From: Heliocidaris tuberculata
Taxonomy: Eukaryota; Echinodermata; Echinoidea; Camarodonta; Echinometridae
Length of the DNA stretch: 64,000 bases
Direction: 5' to 3'
Assembly: GCA_025618425.1 (NCBI GenBank)
Contig: CM046844.1
Coordinates: 17,235,420-17,299,419, forward strand
Shown here one piece after another: positions 12,091 through 25,470 of the stretch. Position 1 is the first letter of the stretch, and every line of letters begins with the position of its first letter. The position numbers and the translations under genes were made by a program. The notes under the pieces are model-generated. The model saw only the letters and a program-made list of their open reading frames with translations. It made no database searches and had not been told where the DNA came from.

Positions 12091-13370
12091 ACTAATCTCA
12101 CACTTAATCCTAATCCTAACCCTAACACTGTACCTACATTGAGCATGGGACCAATGGGACTAAAAACTGAAGAAGAAAAAATCACACTGGAATGATGAAA
12201 CATCTACTTCTTGGACCTATATTAATTGGGAGGAAGGAGAACTGTATTAACAAAATTCCAGGCCATATAGGTTACACAAATCCCTTTCAAAAAGTTTTCT
12301 TTCATTTGCTGTCTTACAGCCATTTTAAAAGACCAGTGAATGGAGTGAATCCCTCTTAACTACTCCCACAACATCGCAGCAACAGATAGGTGTATTCACA
12401 GTCAAAGAAGCTACGCCCCGCCCACTTATGTAATGAACATTCTAATGTTCAATTCACCTGTCATCATATATCATTCAACAAAGAAAAACAATGTTTATCT
12501 CCAAGTTACCATTTTATACACTTGTAAGACTACACAATGTGACATTCAAAAATCTAACTCTAAAGGGCTGCTTCCATTCAATGAATAGCTGGTTCCCAAA
12601 TCAGACTCCTGAAGTTTACATGGAAAAGGTTAGGTACTGGATATCTATGCTGCAGGTCCTATCTCACTAATGTAAGCTTATGAGCCCTCGTGAACAATTT
12701 TCTCTATTTAAGTGGCATTACAACACAGATATCCAATACTTTTTCTACATTCACTTCAAGAGAGTGATTTGGGAATGCTTCAGAGTTTTAGTTATCAATA
12801 TTATCAATATCACTATCAGTCAAATGGGACCCGCCCGACTTTGTTTTTGCCTTATGGTTGAATTGCACTAATTCAGCTCACTATTTTCAAGGTTTGAAAA
12901 AAAAAATCAGTCTATAAAAAGGGCAATGATGTGGATTGATCAAAAATGGAAAGTAGTAGTATGATGACTAACAATTAAACATCCCTAATTACCAATAAGC
13001 TTACTCAAAACCTGCATGCAGCTTGATGGACTAACATGTGACAAAATGTTAACGATGTGGGTTGATGATTCTTCTTCATCTTTATCAAAAAGGGAAATAA
13101 ACCATCCCCAACATTCATCTACCACAACAACCACAATTTAAGGTCAGACAAAAAGGGATAGTTCTACTCATGTCCCAAATTTCACTCTTCCTGTGTTTAG
13201 GGGGGAAAAAAACTGAGATAAGTTTTCTTTTGACTTACCTGATAGGTTGAAAGTTGATGAAAGAGATGATGGTCATCAAGATGTTTCATAAAAGAAAAGG
13301 AAGAAAGAAAAGAGAGAATTTGAATTAAAATTTTTATATCCAGAAATCATTCTTGTATTCCTTACTTCAG

Positions 13371-13398
13371 TTGTTGAGAGCCAGAACGGCATTAATTT
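13371..13398. repeat. Solo arm of the hairpin family
   Basis: TTGAGAGCCAGAACGGCATTAA has no opposing arm within 100 bp. It lies in the same flanking repeat as the complete copy at 13513. Confidence 0.5.
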
Positions 13399-13512
13399 TG
13401 TTTGGCTATTCAGTAAGGCAATTCTGAAAGAAAGAAGGAAAAGAATGATAAAAATATATGATGTCAAAGCATTTATATTCAGTAATCATTATTTGATGTC
13501 TTTATTACTTCA

Positions 13513-13589
13513 TCTGTTGAGAGCTAGAAGGGCATTAACTCTGCACTAATTCAGAACAATAACATGAGTTAAACCCCTCTGGCTCTCCT
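13513..13589. repeat. Hairpin-family element
   Basis: The left arm is TGTTGAGAGCTAGAAGGGCA and the right arm GAGTTAAACCCCTCTGGCTC, with a loop of about 25 bp. Confidence 0.7.
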
Positions 13590-14566
13590 GATTTGATACA
13601 TAATCAAATATTCAAGGTGATTCATAGAGAAAGGTGATTTATAAAGGGATTTATATATCAACCATTTGTACTCAATAATCATTATTTCATATATCTTTAT
13701 TCAGTTCGAACAATATAATATTTCTACAACACATAGCATCATTGGAGGTCTATCATATCTTTCTGCAATGTCAAACTGAGGTCAGACATGATTTATCTTT
13801 AAATTTCAGAGACAAACGACAAGTTAACATGAACCTTACCACTCGTTCATGGAACGATAAGAAAACAACATTAGGATGTGGTTCTTGTATGACAAGAAAC
13901 GTGAAATGAAACGCGATATCAAACATAATGATCCTGACATCTGTCTTCTAAAATGAGACATATTGCAGTACTCTTGCAAACACTATCTAAAGAGTGTTCA
14001 CACTCGTGACAGTCCTTTGCTCTGGATGAGTTATGCTTAAATGTATGAATGCAGCCAAAAATATTGAATTTCTGAACATTGTTTATCTGTACTTTTCAAT
14101 GGCTATCTACTAAATATAGGCAACAATCACACTTGAAGATTTTTTTTTGTATGTTTAACTGTTTTTCATTATGGAAGGCACAGAGGAAACAATGATGCAC
14201 AAGAAATAATTCCTCATGGAACTTTTATATTCCCACAGAGCTGGGTATGATTGACTGTAATGTGCATCTAGATAATAAAATTCATGTGAACTTTGCAACA
14301 AGATAACAATAGCTTATTAGGCATTCACATTACATACCTTGAAAATATAAAACAATTCTTTTTCTACAGAAACTCCCTTATGTCACCCAAGGGTGAACAA
14401 GGCTACGCTTCCATGTCCCTTTCCTATCTCAATCATATCGACCACACATGAATAGAAAAATATGAAGATCATAACTGTGAATCGAGTGGGACAGGTAACG
14501 AGTGTCTTGGGAGTGACATGAATTATGTCAAGGTATATAGAGAAACAAGGAGGAACTCATCAACCT

Positions 14567-16000
14567 CCTGCCCTAATAACCGCATACGTGCTCACTAAAT
14601 GTATAAACACAGCCTGGTATTAAAATCACTGTGTGACAACACCAATGTTCAGTTATTAAAATAAATAAAATCATTTTTTGACATATTTCAAATGATTTCA
14701 ACGGTCCAGAGCCAAAAACATTAATTTCACAGGTAGATTTTCAACAAAAAAAATTAAATTTCATTCAACACTCTAGCCCTCGATTCAATTTCCCCAATAA
14801 CCTAAAACATGCATGTTCACAATGTATGAACACAACCTGTAAGTCACTGGGTGACAGCACAAATTCTTTGATGCTATGGACTGCATGCACTGCAAAATAG
14901 TTATTTTTCAAAGGAGAATATCCCTTACATACATACACAGATCTCCAGAACAAATCATCCTGTGCAATTTGCATGCTGTGTGGCACATCTTTTGAGGTCA
15001 TTGGTCATGTTTTGAGGCCAAATACGCCCCTAAAAAATAATCTTCGATAACCACTATCCTTATTTTTCTCTTCTTCTTTTCATGACTGACACATAGCACC
15101 GCACCTGTCCACGGTTTTGAACAACTGCTGTGCTGTAAACTAAATCGCTATGGTAATTTCTCATCATGCACTGTTTTTATGTACCTTGTCTCCTAAAGGT
15201 ATTATTTCACAGTACAGCAAGGAATAGCCTTTTTTTTCTCTCAAAATATGTGTTTTATCTAGATATTTTGAAGTCATGAAGACTTCATATTTGTCACAAG
15301 GCTTGTGAGCAGTACATCAGAATCAAATTTGATCACATAAGTTCTATTTTGTACAAGGTGGGATATCGTACTACTATAACAAAGTGAGCATTTAAGATTG
15401 AGTTTTAATGAAACTATGAACGATGACAGAGGGGGGAGGGCAATTGGTTGAAACAAAATGAATATTCTGATAATGAAAAGAAAGAACAAAAAACAGAGAA
15501 CATGAGAATCTTATTGATCAGAAGGGGTTTTGATGTTTCATCATTTGATTCTCCTACCAAAAAACAGCATGATTCAACATGATTCTCACAAGGTAAAATA
15601 AATGTATTCATACAAAATTTGAGTTGACACCACGAAGCCCTAAATTCGCTTACACATTGAAAGATATCAGCTTCCAGAGCTTAAAGATATCAGCTTCCAG
15701 AGCTTCAAGAATGGATTAAATCAAGATAATTCCACTAGGTATGCTACTCAGGAGCACAAAAATAAACAATGTTCTTTGACGACATTAATTTCATGGGCAG
15801 ATGAAAAAAAAGAAGGTTTCATGAGGTTACATATAAATCCCAAATCTGAGTCGACACTGTGAAGCCCAACCACTGAGGTATATCGTTCCAGGGCTTATTA
15901 AAATCACATGGATTATCATGTTAAGTCTACTTGGTATGTACTAGAGATGTGGTGAGGAAATAGACAATGCGTTTTGACAACATTAATTTCACAGTGAGTG
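14567..16000 (+). repeat. Cluster of divergent duplicated units
   Basis: CCCTAATAACCGCATACGTG... at 14570 resembles CCCCAATAACCTAAAACATG... at 14791, both followed by a TCACTGxGTGACA block. GAGTTGACACCACGAAGCCC at 15621 resembles GAGTCGACACTGTGAAGCCC at 15848. ACATTAATTTCACAGGTAGA-like words occur three times. A perfect 23-bp tandem lies at 15660-15705. Confidence 0.6.
15660..15705 (+). repeat. Perfect 23-bp tandem duplication
   Basis: AAAGATATCAGCTTCCAGAG plus three bases is present twice without change, so it is young compared with its surroundings. Confidence 0.95.
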
Positions 16001-18968
16001 AGTGTGGGACGATAGATATAAGAATTCCTTTTCAGCAGTGGGGCTAGAAATGTGCGTATTTGGTCAGCTATGGCAAATTCTGTGCAGTGATGCACAGGGT
16101 TTGGAGACTGCATCATTACATTTCGAAGGTATGATGTACTTGGTCTTACATTTTCAATTTCGACAGAGGAATCTGGGGCACGAAGGGCACTCTGAAAAAC
16201 TCTGCAAACCAATTACACTATTTTTACTTCACTTTTGGGACAGGAATATATCTAACCAAGTTACAGACACAAAGACACGAAGGAAAAAATAAGATGTTAG
16301 TAAACAGCTACAGTAGCATAATATATTCTTCACATAGCTGCCACTCCATGCAGCGGAAAAATGCAAATATTTGAGGAGCTTTATTTCACTGTTCAAGACC
16401 TTTTTTGCTCGAAAACAGTTTAGAAATGATTCATGAAATTTGGAACATGAAATAAAGAGGTTGTAAAACCCAAACCTTACTACTCCGAGACATACATGTA
16501 AGCCTGTACAGACTCCAGAAGTAAGCACTAAGCAACAAATCTACTGTGGACAAATGAACACTACCCATCCCTTGCTTTTAAAATGAGAAAATACAACTTT
16601 CGAAAATAAAATAAAAAGTTTGAGAAGAACTATCAGATAATATGATGAGCTGAAGAGGAGCAACCCAGAATTTGAACTCACTTCTGAAGGGAAAAATCCT
16701 ACATTTACATGATAATATCCATGTAGATAACTGAAGTGATAAACTGATAATGGATAAATTGATTCATCTTTGCCCAATATCCCCCTCTTTAGCCCATCCC
16801 CCCCCCCAAAAAAACAGCAAAAACTCTTTTGTATCTTAAATTGTTCTCTGTCTGACCCCTCCAACTGAACGAACAACTGAATGAATGCCCTACACTCTTG
16901 AAACCCTACAAGATATTTGAGACATTTTTTCAAAAGAGAATATTAAGAAAGGATTAGTGGGGGTCTACATGTTTTTGTCGATCATTCAAGTGTTTTCCCC
17001 TGGTGACATCAGATTCCGAAGATTACCATTAAGGGGGCTACTAGTATTTAAGTGAATAAAAGAAGCAGTGGGATGATGATTTCTAGATGGAGCTAATGAG
17101 TGAGCCTCCTTCAAAATGCTTGTAAGCCTGTAACTTCTTTGGCAGTATAACTGTACCCACAAAAATCAGTTTGATTCTTGAAGTTGAAGGAAAAAGTTAA
17201 GAAATAGGAACAGTAGACAGACTTTAAATCCTGGGTTTAAATCAAAATGCATGTTTCTTCAAAACTTGATATCCTTCAATATTCAAACTTTTTCTCTCTT
17301 TCATTTTTTTTTTTTTTTTTTTTGCAAGCAAGTGTTGCATAGTAAAGAGTAACAAGGCATGGACATTGCAAAGTATTTGAGAGTAGCTGTGTTTTAAAAT
17401 ATATTATCAAGAATATGCCAAATTAATCCTGAGGGATCTTTGCAGACACCCACAGTAAAACTAGTGATTTTACCTCGCATGAAACTTTTGAAAATTTGGC
17501 AAATGGTCCAGACTCACATAAAAATGGGTTACAGCAATGAATTCTTGCAACTCAAAGTTTCTTCATGCAAAAATGGCTGTCACTGGAAAATCATAAAACC
17601 TTAACTGAAGAAAGCACAGATAGGGAGACAAACTTTGTCATGAATATTAACCACAAGTTTGGACAAAAACTTCGGAAAAACAAGTAGCTGTGGATAAATA
17701 GCTCTTTAGTAAAGCATATTATAGGTCGGAGAATAAGAAGGAAATAATAAATAGTCTACTGGGCTTCTGGGACTCTCTTTTGGCATGTTTGCTGTGGAAC
17801 ACAATGTAGTCGCAATGGTATTGATTGGTGGGGACAAGAATGGCTAAATTGGTTTGTCAGAGTGATCCCAAAAGTCATTTACGCCCGATTGACAATGAGA
17901 CCGTCTTCTTTTTCATCCCCCTTAGAAAATTGTTTCCAGAGGAACTTAAGAAAGAAGATATAAGGAACTGATCTCATTTAGTTCAAGACTTGAGCAGGGG
18001 TGTAACTAGATCATTATGAATGAGGTACTGACCAAATTTGCCAACAAGTCATCGATAAATTTTCTGACAAGCAAAACAAAAAATTGGACCTCAGATTTTC
18101 AAAATATTATGTCTCAACAAACCGGTCTTCAAATTTTTCACATTTTCATTTTTCAAAAAAAGAGAGTAAAGGTCATCACCGTGTCCCATTTGCCGACAGA
18201 ATATCTGAATGGGGGATACACCCTCCCCTCTATTGATGTCCTGAACGTGTCCCGTATCCCACCCCCCCCCCTCCTCTTTCCCTCCTCTCCCTTTCTATGT
18301 CTTTGAAAGGAAATATCACAGGTCCACTTTTTAGACCAAGGTGGGGGAGTACATGCATGTATACAGGCAATTTATAATTGTCTCTAAAAATAGACATGAA
18401 ATACATAATGAACAAAAGACAAGTATCATCTTAAGCTTAGCTTTGGGATATTGGCTGAATGATAAAAGGTTAAGAGGGAGGGTAAATAAGTGACATTTGT
18501 CTGCCCAGAGAGGCATCAGGGGGTTCGGATGTAGCATCAGGGGGACCGAAACAGGGGCGAAGAGTGATGGAAACCAGTCAAAATAGGGGGTCCCATTGGT
18601 GAGCGGAGTCAAAAACATGTTTGTTTCCAAGGTGGACATTCACGTCAGGTGTGAAGGCAGGTATGGTTCCGTTGCAGATTTGGTCCTGTCACCAAATTTG
18701 CCAGGGCATATTTGTGACGGTCATGCATTAGTAGGTGAAGAGTGCCACATTCAAAGTGCAAGAGTTGATTTTTGATTATTAATCTATTTCAAAATACAGC
18801 ACTAAGATACAGAGAGCACAAAAGTTTCAAGCTAAATATTTCAATCAAACACAGAATATCAAATGCAACGAAAAGAGCCAAATATACCAGTAGAATTTAC
18901 ATGTATATCCTACTTTTTTTGTGATGGGTACAGTTTATTTTGTCAAGAGCACAAAATAGACACCTCAC
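16001..18968. other. No supported feature
   Basis: C10 runs at 16798 and 18262, and a T20 run at 17304. Open frames are short and unlike any protein I know. Confidence 0.6.
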
Positions 18969-19085
18969 AGAGATGTCCTAGTCATGCAGTTAAACACTTA
19001 GCTGGAAATGCGAAGATCATGTGTTCAATCTGCAGTATGGCACTTATGCCCTTGAGCAAGGCATTTTATCTAAATTGCTCTTTTA
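18969..19085 (+). mobile_element. Partial SINE family A copy
   Basis: The sequence aligns by eye with the 5' third of the full-length element at 3012-3375: a diverged head (GATGTCCTAGTCATGCAGTT), a decayed B box (TGTGTTCAATCTGC) and the conserved block CCCTTGAGCAAGGCATTTTA. The 3' half is not recognisable. Confidence 0.6.
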
Positions 19086-19997
19086 TGGTACATTTAATAC
19101 ATGGTGTTTGGCGTATTAATACATGTGTGTGTTTAAAAAAACAACCACAAAAAAGTATAGATACCCAGGCGGATTTGTGGATGGGACCAATTCTGCCTGG
19201 GAAACCATATCTTCCTTCACACTATTCCATGTATCAATATATAAGATGTTGACAAGAAAACATACTCAGTGCTTGCTCAACAATTTGTCTCAGAAGTCAG
19301 CATCAATATTTGCATTGCTTCTGAATATAGCTTGTAGGGTGTCTTCACATATTGTGTCCTCATAATAGGATGTATCCTTATAACAGGATGTAAGTACAGT
19401 TCTGATGTCAAACACTGCAAAAATGTGGTGACAATATAACACATTTACAACATTTCTGAAAAGTATCATATATAGGGCTTTCCAAATGACAAAGAGAAAC
19501 AAATGAAGAGATAGGTAGATGGGTGTCAAAAAGGGCTTGGTTGAAGTATAAAGAGCTACAGTGCAATTGGGGGCTTATATACACTGTAGTGCTGTCAATA
19601 GTTCCAACTATATTGAACCCCTTTGGAAAAAGTTTTCAACTGATATGACATTAATTACATATAAATTTTAAAAATTCGAAGAAAAAAAATCAAAAAGAGA
19701 CTAATTTTAATTGCATTTCTAATATCTTGAGGAGTCGTTATTTTTAAATGACTGGAATCTCAAAGGGAGGGGGGGGATTTTTCAATGTAAGAAAGACATC
19801 AGAAGCTTGCAACAAGAAATGTTGCATTTTGGGGGACAGGAAAATTAAATCTCTTCATTTGATTTGGTCAGTTCAGTTCTTTACTACTTTAATCCCATCT
19901 AATCCATCATGCAGATGTATCAATCAACTCAGGTTCTTCAGGGTAAACCTCTTAAGCTCCCTTAAATTGATCTTAATCCTGTGAATTTTACCACTGG

Positions 19998-20720
19998 GAC
20001 AAGATGAAATAGGAAATAACTTCGGAAATCTATTCAATGCTGAATAAACATGGCAGTACAGGGTGATTGTGCCTCATAGGGTGTGTTTATACTCCTATTT
20101 TTCAGGGCAGAACGAGCCTTTTGTTATGCGTTTTTTAGTTCAAAACATGGTTGTGACCACAGTCATTTTCGTATAATCGCTGATTTACAACGCTGATGTA
20201 AAACTCACAAAAAGGTGCGTATTGAATTAGCATTTCTCCAAAAACACAGTTTATAGGGAAGAATAAACGCATCATCATTTGTAAACACGTGTATATAACA
20301 TCATATAAACTTGTAGCATGCGCAGTGAGGTTTGCGAAACCATCTGCAAAGCCCGAATTTGCCTGGAAAAAAAGAAGTATAAACAGTACCCATTGAAACT
20401 GTGTTTTAGAAGAGCGTTTCAAAACGCTCATTCTGCCTTCGCAAAGAAAGTATAATCGTGCCTCAAAAGACATTTAAAGAGCTCAAAATTTTTTCCTTTC
20501 TCAGGACAACTTTTTTTTGTTAGAAAATTTACAAGAACCCCCAAGAAAAAAAGGAAGGGATAAGATAGGAAATAATTCTGAAAATCTTTTCAATGCTTAA
20601 CATACCTGGCGGCATGGGTGATTGTGCCTCAAGGACTACTAAAAGAGTGCCTGAAAAAAACATCTAAACAGCTCAAAACTGATCCTTCTTAGAGACAACC
20701 TTTATAATATTAAAATAAGC
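19998..20720 (+). repeat. Segmental tandem duplication interrupted by a MITE
   Basis: AAATAGGAAATAACTTCGGA... GGGTGATTGTGCCTCA on the left of the 20079 element and CATTTAAAGAGCTCAAAA on its right recur together at 20555-20690 as AGATAGGAAATAATTCTGAA... GGGTGATTGTGCCTCA... CATCTAAACAGCTCAAAA. Confidence 0.7.
20079..20462. mobile_element. MITE-like element with about 43-bp imperfect inverted repeats
   Basis: The left arm reads TTTATACT...GGCAGAACGAGCCTTTTG and the right arm inverted reads ATTATACT...GGCAGAATGAGCGTTTTG. The arms differ at several sites, so the element is older than that at 58886. GTGCCTCA occurs just outside or at both ends. A second, empty-looking version of the flanks lies at 20555-20715. 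Confidence 0.65.
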
Positions 20721-21239
20721 CCCCTGAGAGAAAAACAAAGGTTCTTAGGGTTGAATCTGTATTATACACTGTTAAATACATTGTAGATTTCATGCATGCA
20801 ATCCTGCCATTTGCCATTTCAGGCAATCGTACTTGGTACAACTGCAACTCTTTCATTATTTTGTTTTCATAAAAATCTAGATTTTTATTGTTGTTGTCCA
20901 AAACAGGCTTGATCTACATGTATTGCAGATTTATTTCTGCCTCTTGTACCCTACTTTTCTTTAATGAAGAAATTATTATTTCAAGAACAGGCTAAATGTA
21001 AAGTCACAGAAATCTGTGATGATTTTGGTAAGTGGACCCCCATGGAAAATCAGCTTTTGCTGTTAGGGTGTTCCACCCCATGAGAGGAAAAATAAATGAA
21101 TGAATGAAATGAAAATCAAAATTGTCATTTTGATTTTATTTACATTAGAATCTATATCTAAAGCTCCTATGAATTGCTGTCAATACAAGTCAGCTCATAA
21201 CTATCCTTATTTGAAAACAAAGGAGAGATTTGTCTGGGC

Positions 21240-21306
21240 AAAGGGTGCAAGAATGAGATTGAAAGGGTGCAAGAGCGGGATTAAAAGGGTGCAAGAATGG
21301 GACTGG
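21240..21306 (+). repeat. 22-bp tandem repeat x 3
   Basis: AAAGGGTGCAAGAATGAGAT-type units repeat three times with a few differences. Confidence 0.9.
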
Positions 21307-24300
21307 ACAGCATCTATACAAGACTAGAATGAGATTGGAAGTGGGAACAATCAAGATTACACAAATCTGGATCAATGGCACTTCATCTAATGTATAGAGC
21401 TTTGGAAAGGTGTTGCTACTGAAAGAACAGCTAGTGCACAGACACTTGAAAAAGAATTCATAGAGAACGGTTACACCTCTGTTAAAAATTCAAGATAGAT
21501 CAAATTCAAAAAGCATTTTTATTTGACTGTGTGAGATGTTGCTGTTTGCCCAGACACAGAGATTTCTTTGACACTGTAGACCGCATCAATTATCCTTGAC
21601 TGATGATGGATAGATATAGACATATTCTTTGTTTTTGACTTATTTCAAGAGTATTACCAAAATGGAGAAACTACTCTTTTTTTCTTTCAAAGATACTATC
21701 TACCTTTTTAAATGAATGGCTTATATTGAACAGGCAAACAAAATATACTTTTGTCATAAAATTTTACATGGATTTTAGAGCTGATTTCACTTGCACAATA
21801 ATGAAGAAAGACAGAAAAATAAGTTGCCTGAACATTAAGGGTATGACAGAAGGCTTTCTCTTTCTGAAATGCTGTCTTGTATTCTGCACAGTATTCAGTT
21901 AGGAGTTTTATTAACAACTTCACAACAGCTTATCCAAACATGCTGCTGCATCAAAAAAACTTACTTGAATAAACCTTTTTTTATGATGCTTCTATAGCGT
22001 CCAGAGAAAATGCATCATTATTTGTTTCCTTTTCCTTTTAATATCCATTTAATGGTACAAGCTAATGGTTTAAGATCTTTTCAAGATGTAAGTTAATGGT
22101 TTAAAAATACTCATCTCGAATCCTGATGAATGCAAAAGGTCCTCCCCTCACAGACGGGAAGACATACCACCTAGAAGCATAGAATGGCTACCCCAATTAC
22201 ACCCCATTTCATCCCCATAAATATTCTTCCCTTACCCCCATTAAAGCTCTTAGCTGGTGACTATTCCCCGTTCTCTGTCCCATTCATGGTGATACCCAGG
22301 GAACATGATCTGATTTTTATATTCTTTTGCAAATTACTCTGCTATCATCAGCGACTTTACATTAATGATTTCTCCCTTGAAGTAAATTGGTTGAAAATGT
22401 TCCCATGTTATCTCTTGCAACTCCATTTAGAGAGGAAACACATAGGTAACAATGCATCTCTCTGGTCCTCTTTCAATAGTAGGAAATACTCTCAGGATAC
22501 AGGCCATGAAATTTTTACGGAGTTGTCATCAAAAGTGGGGGCCCCCTGGTAATTCTTCAGTTCTACCCTTTGAGACACACTGTGCAGTAAAGACACACAA
22601 TGAAGACTTCCTTTTTTGCAGGTAATTGGCAAAAATACCAAGGAACTCCAGATTCACACCCCGAGTTTGTCAAGGCCAAGTCCCTATAAAGGTGATTCAG
22701 TCATTTAATGGACCCATATAGCTTGCAAGTTAAGACAAACAATTTTGACAACAATTCCTTCTTTTTTCTTTCCGATTCAACTATACCCTATGAAAAAAAT
22801 AATGATTTGAAGAAACAATTACAAATTTGAAACATATGTTGGGAAGGCACTGACAAATGCGACCAACAGCTTACTTTCTTGTTTGTTTTCAACTTTGTTC
22901 TATTTTTTTACATACCTTACCACACAAGGAGGACAGTTCTCCAAGCTTTCAAGACTTTAGACCTACTGGTGGCCAATTTGGTACTGACAAAAGGGCTAGA
23001 ATATCACTGATCTGTAATAGAGGAGGTCATATTAGTCCATTTCTGGACAAGCAGACCGTGTTTGCGTGAGAGTCGGCAACTCTGCTGCTAATGCCTTGTG
23101 ACAGTCATACTTCAAAGACAACAACAGAAGAATTAAACAATCCAATCGGCAGAGGACGAAGATCAATTTACCCCCAACCGAGTCAGATGGCCCTAAGAGT
23201 CACTGCTTGTCCTCATCTGACCAAGAACTAATGCTTTATTATTCCTTTTTAACCTTGGACATGACTTACGAGGTACAACGAGCGGTTATGACAGACTTCT
23301 GATCAAGGACAGAGAGCGGAAGGAAGCTCATTTTCTAAAACCGGAAAAGAAGCACACCCTAGTTCTGGAAGACATTCATAAAAACAAAACATAAAGTATA
23401 TTGTTCACTTTAATATTCAATAAATGATACTTTACATGTATGTAAGACAGTGTGTTTTGGGAGTGCAGAATTGTTTTCATTTGTTTTTTTTAAACACATT
23501 TTCATCTTTTTCTTTTCTACCAATATCCTTTCCACACTACATCACATTATATGCTAAGATTTAAAAAAAAATATGGTTGAGTAGAGCTAAACCTGAATGA
23601 AACACTCAGAAACTCAGCCAGTCATATGTACATGCAGAGTGAGAGAACTTATTAGCCACAGTTGTAGGGGCATTTTGCACCAAAGAGAAAAGTACCACTT
23701 CCAACTCTCCAGACCAAACAACAAGTTCATCAACAAAGCCCGCTATTATGAAGCAGTTTCAGTCATAAACTTCTAAAAGCCCATTGACTTCCTGACCCTA
23801 AGCAAACTCTTTCTGAAATGCCAAGTTTTCAGACCTATTTTCTCTTTGTCCCCATTTTCCTCACAACTAGACCCAATTAACACTTGTTCTGCCATTCTCT
23901 TCGCAAGTATGGTCAATTAGGGTATGTATTGAACTGGTCTGGTTCTTGTTGGAGATGAGAGTTTTGTTTAAACTTTGAGCTTTGAAACATGTTATTTCTG
24001 CCACAGACTCCCCTGATTAAGCTGTAAACTGAAAATATATCTTAAGCTTTTGATTTCTGAATTATCTTTTTCGCATAGGCTTTACAGGACCCACCCGGTT
24101 CCCGTAGGCAATGGGTAATATCCAAAATCCCCTATACCCCTCCCTCAAAAGAGGGAAAGGAAATGAGGAATGAGTTTTCATCTTCTTAAGATAGCTGGTT
24201 CTCTCTACTCATCCTTTTTTGGGGTGATGCTATATTCTAGCCTTTCTAGAAATGGGTTGCATTATCAATAGGTTTCAAAATGTCTTCAAAATAGTCCTAA

Positions 24301-24649
24301 GTCCACAATGACAAACTGAATTGTTTCATTGCAACTCAATTCTCCAATTCTGGGTTTGTAAAAAAAGTTTATAGTTTGTAAATACACTGTTACTGATATC
24401 TTCCCTCCTGATAATCAATGTAACCTACATGCAAAAATATATGTTTTCACCATTTTATGCAACAGGATCTATACGACAAATTTAAGTGATTGATTTTCAA
24501 GTGCGAGTAGGGTGCATGTGTTTGCACAGGGGTCAAACCACAGAGAAAAAGGGGAATCTAAATGTTGCGGTTAAGAAGTCTGGTTTGCAGGTAAACTACT
24601 CCATCATTTTCCTGACAGGTGATTAGGTGGAAATGAACCCTATTGTGTG
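21307..24649. other. No supported feature
   Basis: Unassigned sequence. A frame at 22857-23066 has a hydrophobic start but no recognisable domain. Confidence 0.55.
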
Positions 24650-24717
24650 TTCAGAGCTAGAAGGGCATTAACTCTGTGTTAAAGGACATAAGTTAATGCC
24701 CTTCTGGCTCTCAGCAT
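24650..24717. repeat. Hairpin-family element, best-preserved copy
   Basis: The left arm TCAGAGCTAGAAGGGCATTA and the right arm AGTTAATGCCCTTCTGGCTC pair over about 20 bp with one G:T-type change. The loop is about 16 bases. Confidence 0.8.
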
Positions 24718-24996
24718 ATGTTTAAGATGGAAAGGTGAGAGGAAGTTAGCCTCAAGCATTGCTGGACAAAGGGGAAAACAGTTAAAACATACATCTTTCA
24801 AATTAAATGTTGATATAGACCTACAGGTATGCATTTCCATCTTTGATGTACCACATCCGTCAATGATTAAAGATACTATCCCTCTTGTTCCCAAGCTGAA
24901 CAGAACTGGTAATTTGGACCATGTAGGGTTCATATCTAAGCCTTAATTTCAGCTTGATTATACCAGATTTGCAATCTTCACAGATTTAATTTGCTA

Positions 24997-25243
24997 TGGA
25001 TGTTGTGGTCTAACGGAGAAGTCATGGAATGGTGAACCACAAGGTACAGGGTTCAATTCCCTGCTACAGTACCTATTGTTCTTTGGCAAGACATCAATTT
25101 ACACTAAATCCAGGTGAGGTATATGGGTATGTGGTAGGATTATTCCTTAAAATGCACTTTGGGCTGAATAGATGCTTGTGAGAGCCGAAGAAAGGGTGAA
25201 TAATTTCATAAGCTATCTGGAAGCACATAGTAATACATACAAA
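24997..25243 (+). mobile_element. SINE family A copy
   Basis: There is an A-box-like TGGTCTAACGGAGAAG, a B-box-like GGGTTCAATTCCC, then TTTGGCAAGACATCAATTTA and CCAGGTGAGGTATATGGGTA, which repeats the family core. The end is GAAGCACATAGTAATACAT. It abuts a second SINE of another family at 25244. Confidence 0.7.
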
Positions 25244-25470
25244 GGTACGATGGCTCAGTGGTAGAGCAGTGGTCTTGTAACTGGAGGACCCAGGTTCCAA
25301 ACCAAGTGGATGCGCTAGTGCCCTTTGGTAAGGCATTTATCCTCATTACCAAGTCCCTCGGAGAGGACTTAAAGCCATCGGTCCCCTGGTTGTGTATTTG
25401 TAAGCATACACATGCTTTCTTAGCAGTCAGTAAAATAAACCATCATCATCATCATCATCATCATCATCAT
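25244..25470 (+). mobile_element. tRNA-derived SINE, family B, with ATC tail
   Basis: The A box TGGCTCAGTGGTAGAGC and the B-box-like GGTTCCAAACC are correctly spaced for an RNA polymerase III promoter. They are followed by GTGCCCTTTGGTAAGGCATT and a unique body ending CTTAGCAGTCAGTAAAATAA. The tail is about ten ATC repeats (25440-25470). The same body occurs at 34882-35066 and 56738-56945. Confidence 0.85.

Larger units (their letters stand above)
13335..13710 (+). repeat. Divergent tandem repeat, period about 140-190 bp
   Basis: CAGAAATCATTCTTG, CAGTAATCATTATTTGATGTC and CAATAATCATTATTTCATATA head three units. The first two carry hairpin-family arms. Confidence 0.55.

Noticed and set aside
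11684..12195. Three overlapping frames of about 75-150 codons
   Set aside because: All arise from a stop-free minisatellite monomer. The same repeat is read in every frame.
22857..23066. 70-codon frame with a signal-peptide-like start and a GTGAGAG donor-like end
   Set aside because: The rest has no cysteine pattern, domain or similarity I recognise, and hydrophobic starts are common in AT-rich DNA.
25244..25320. Genuine tRNA gene
   Set aside because: It has polymerase III boxes but does not fold to an acceptor stem, and it continues into a SINE body shared with two other loci.
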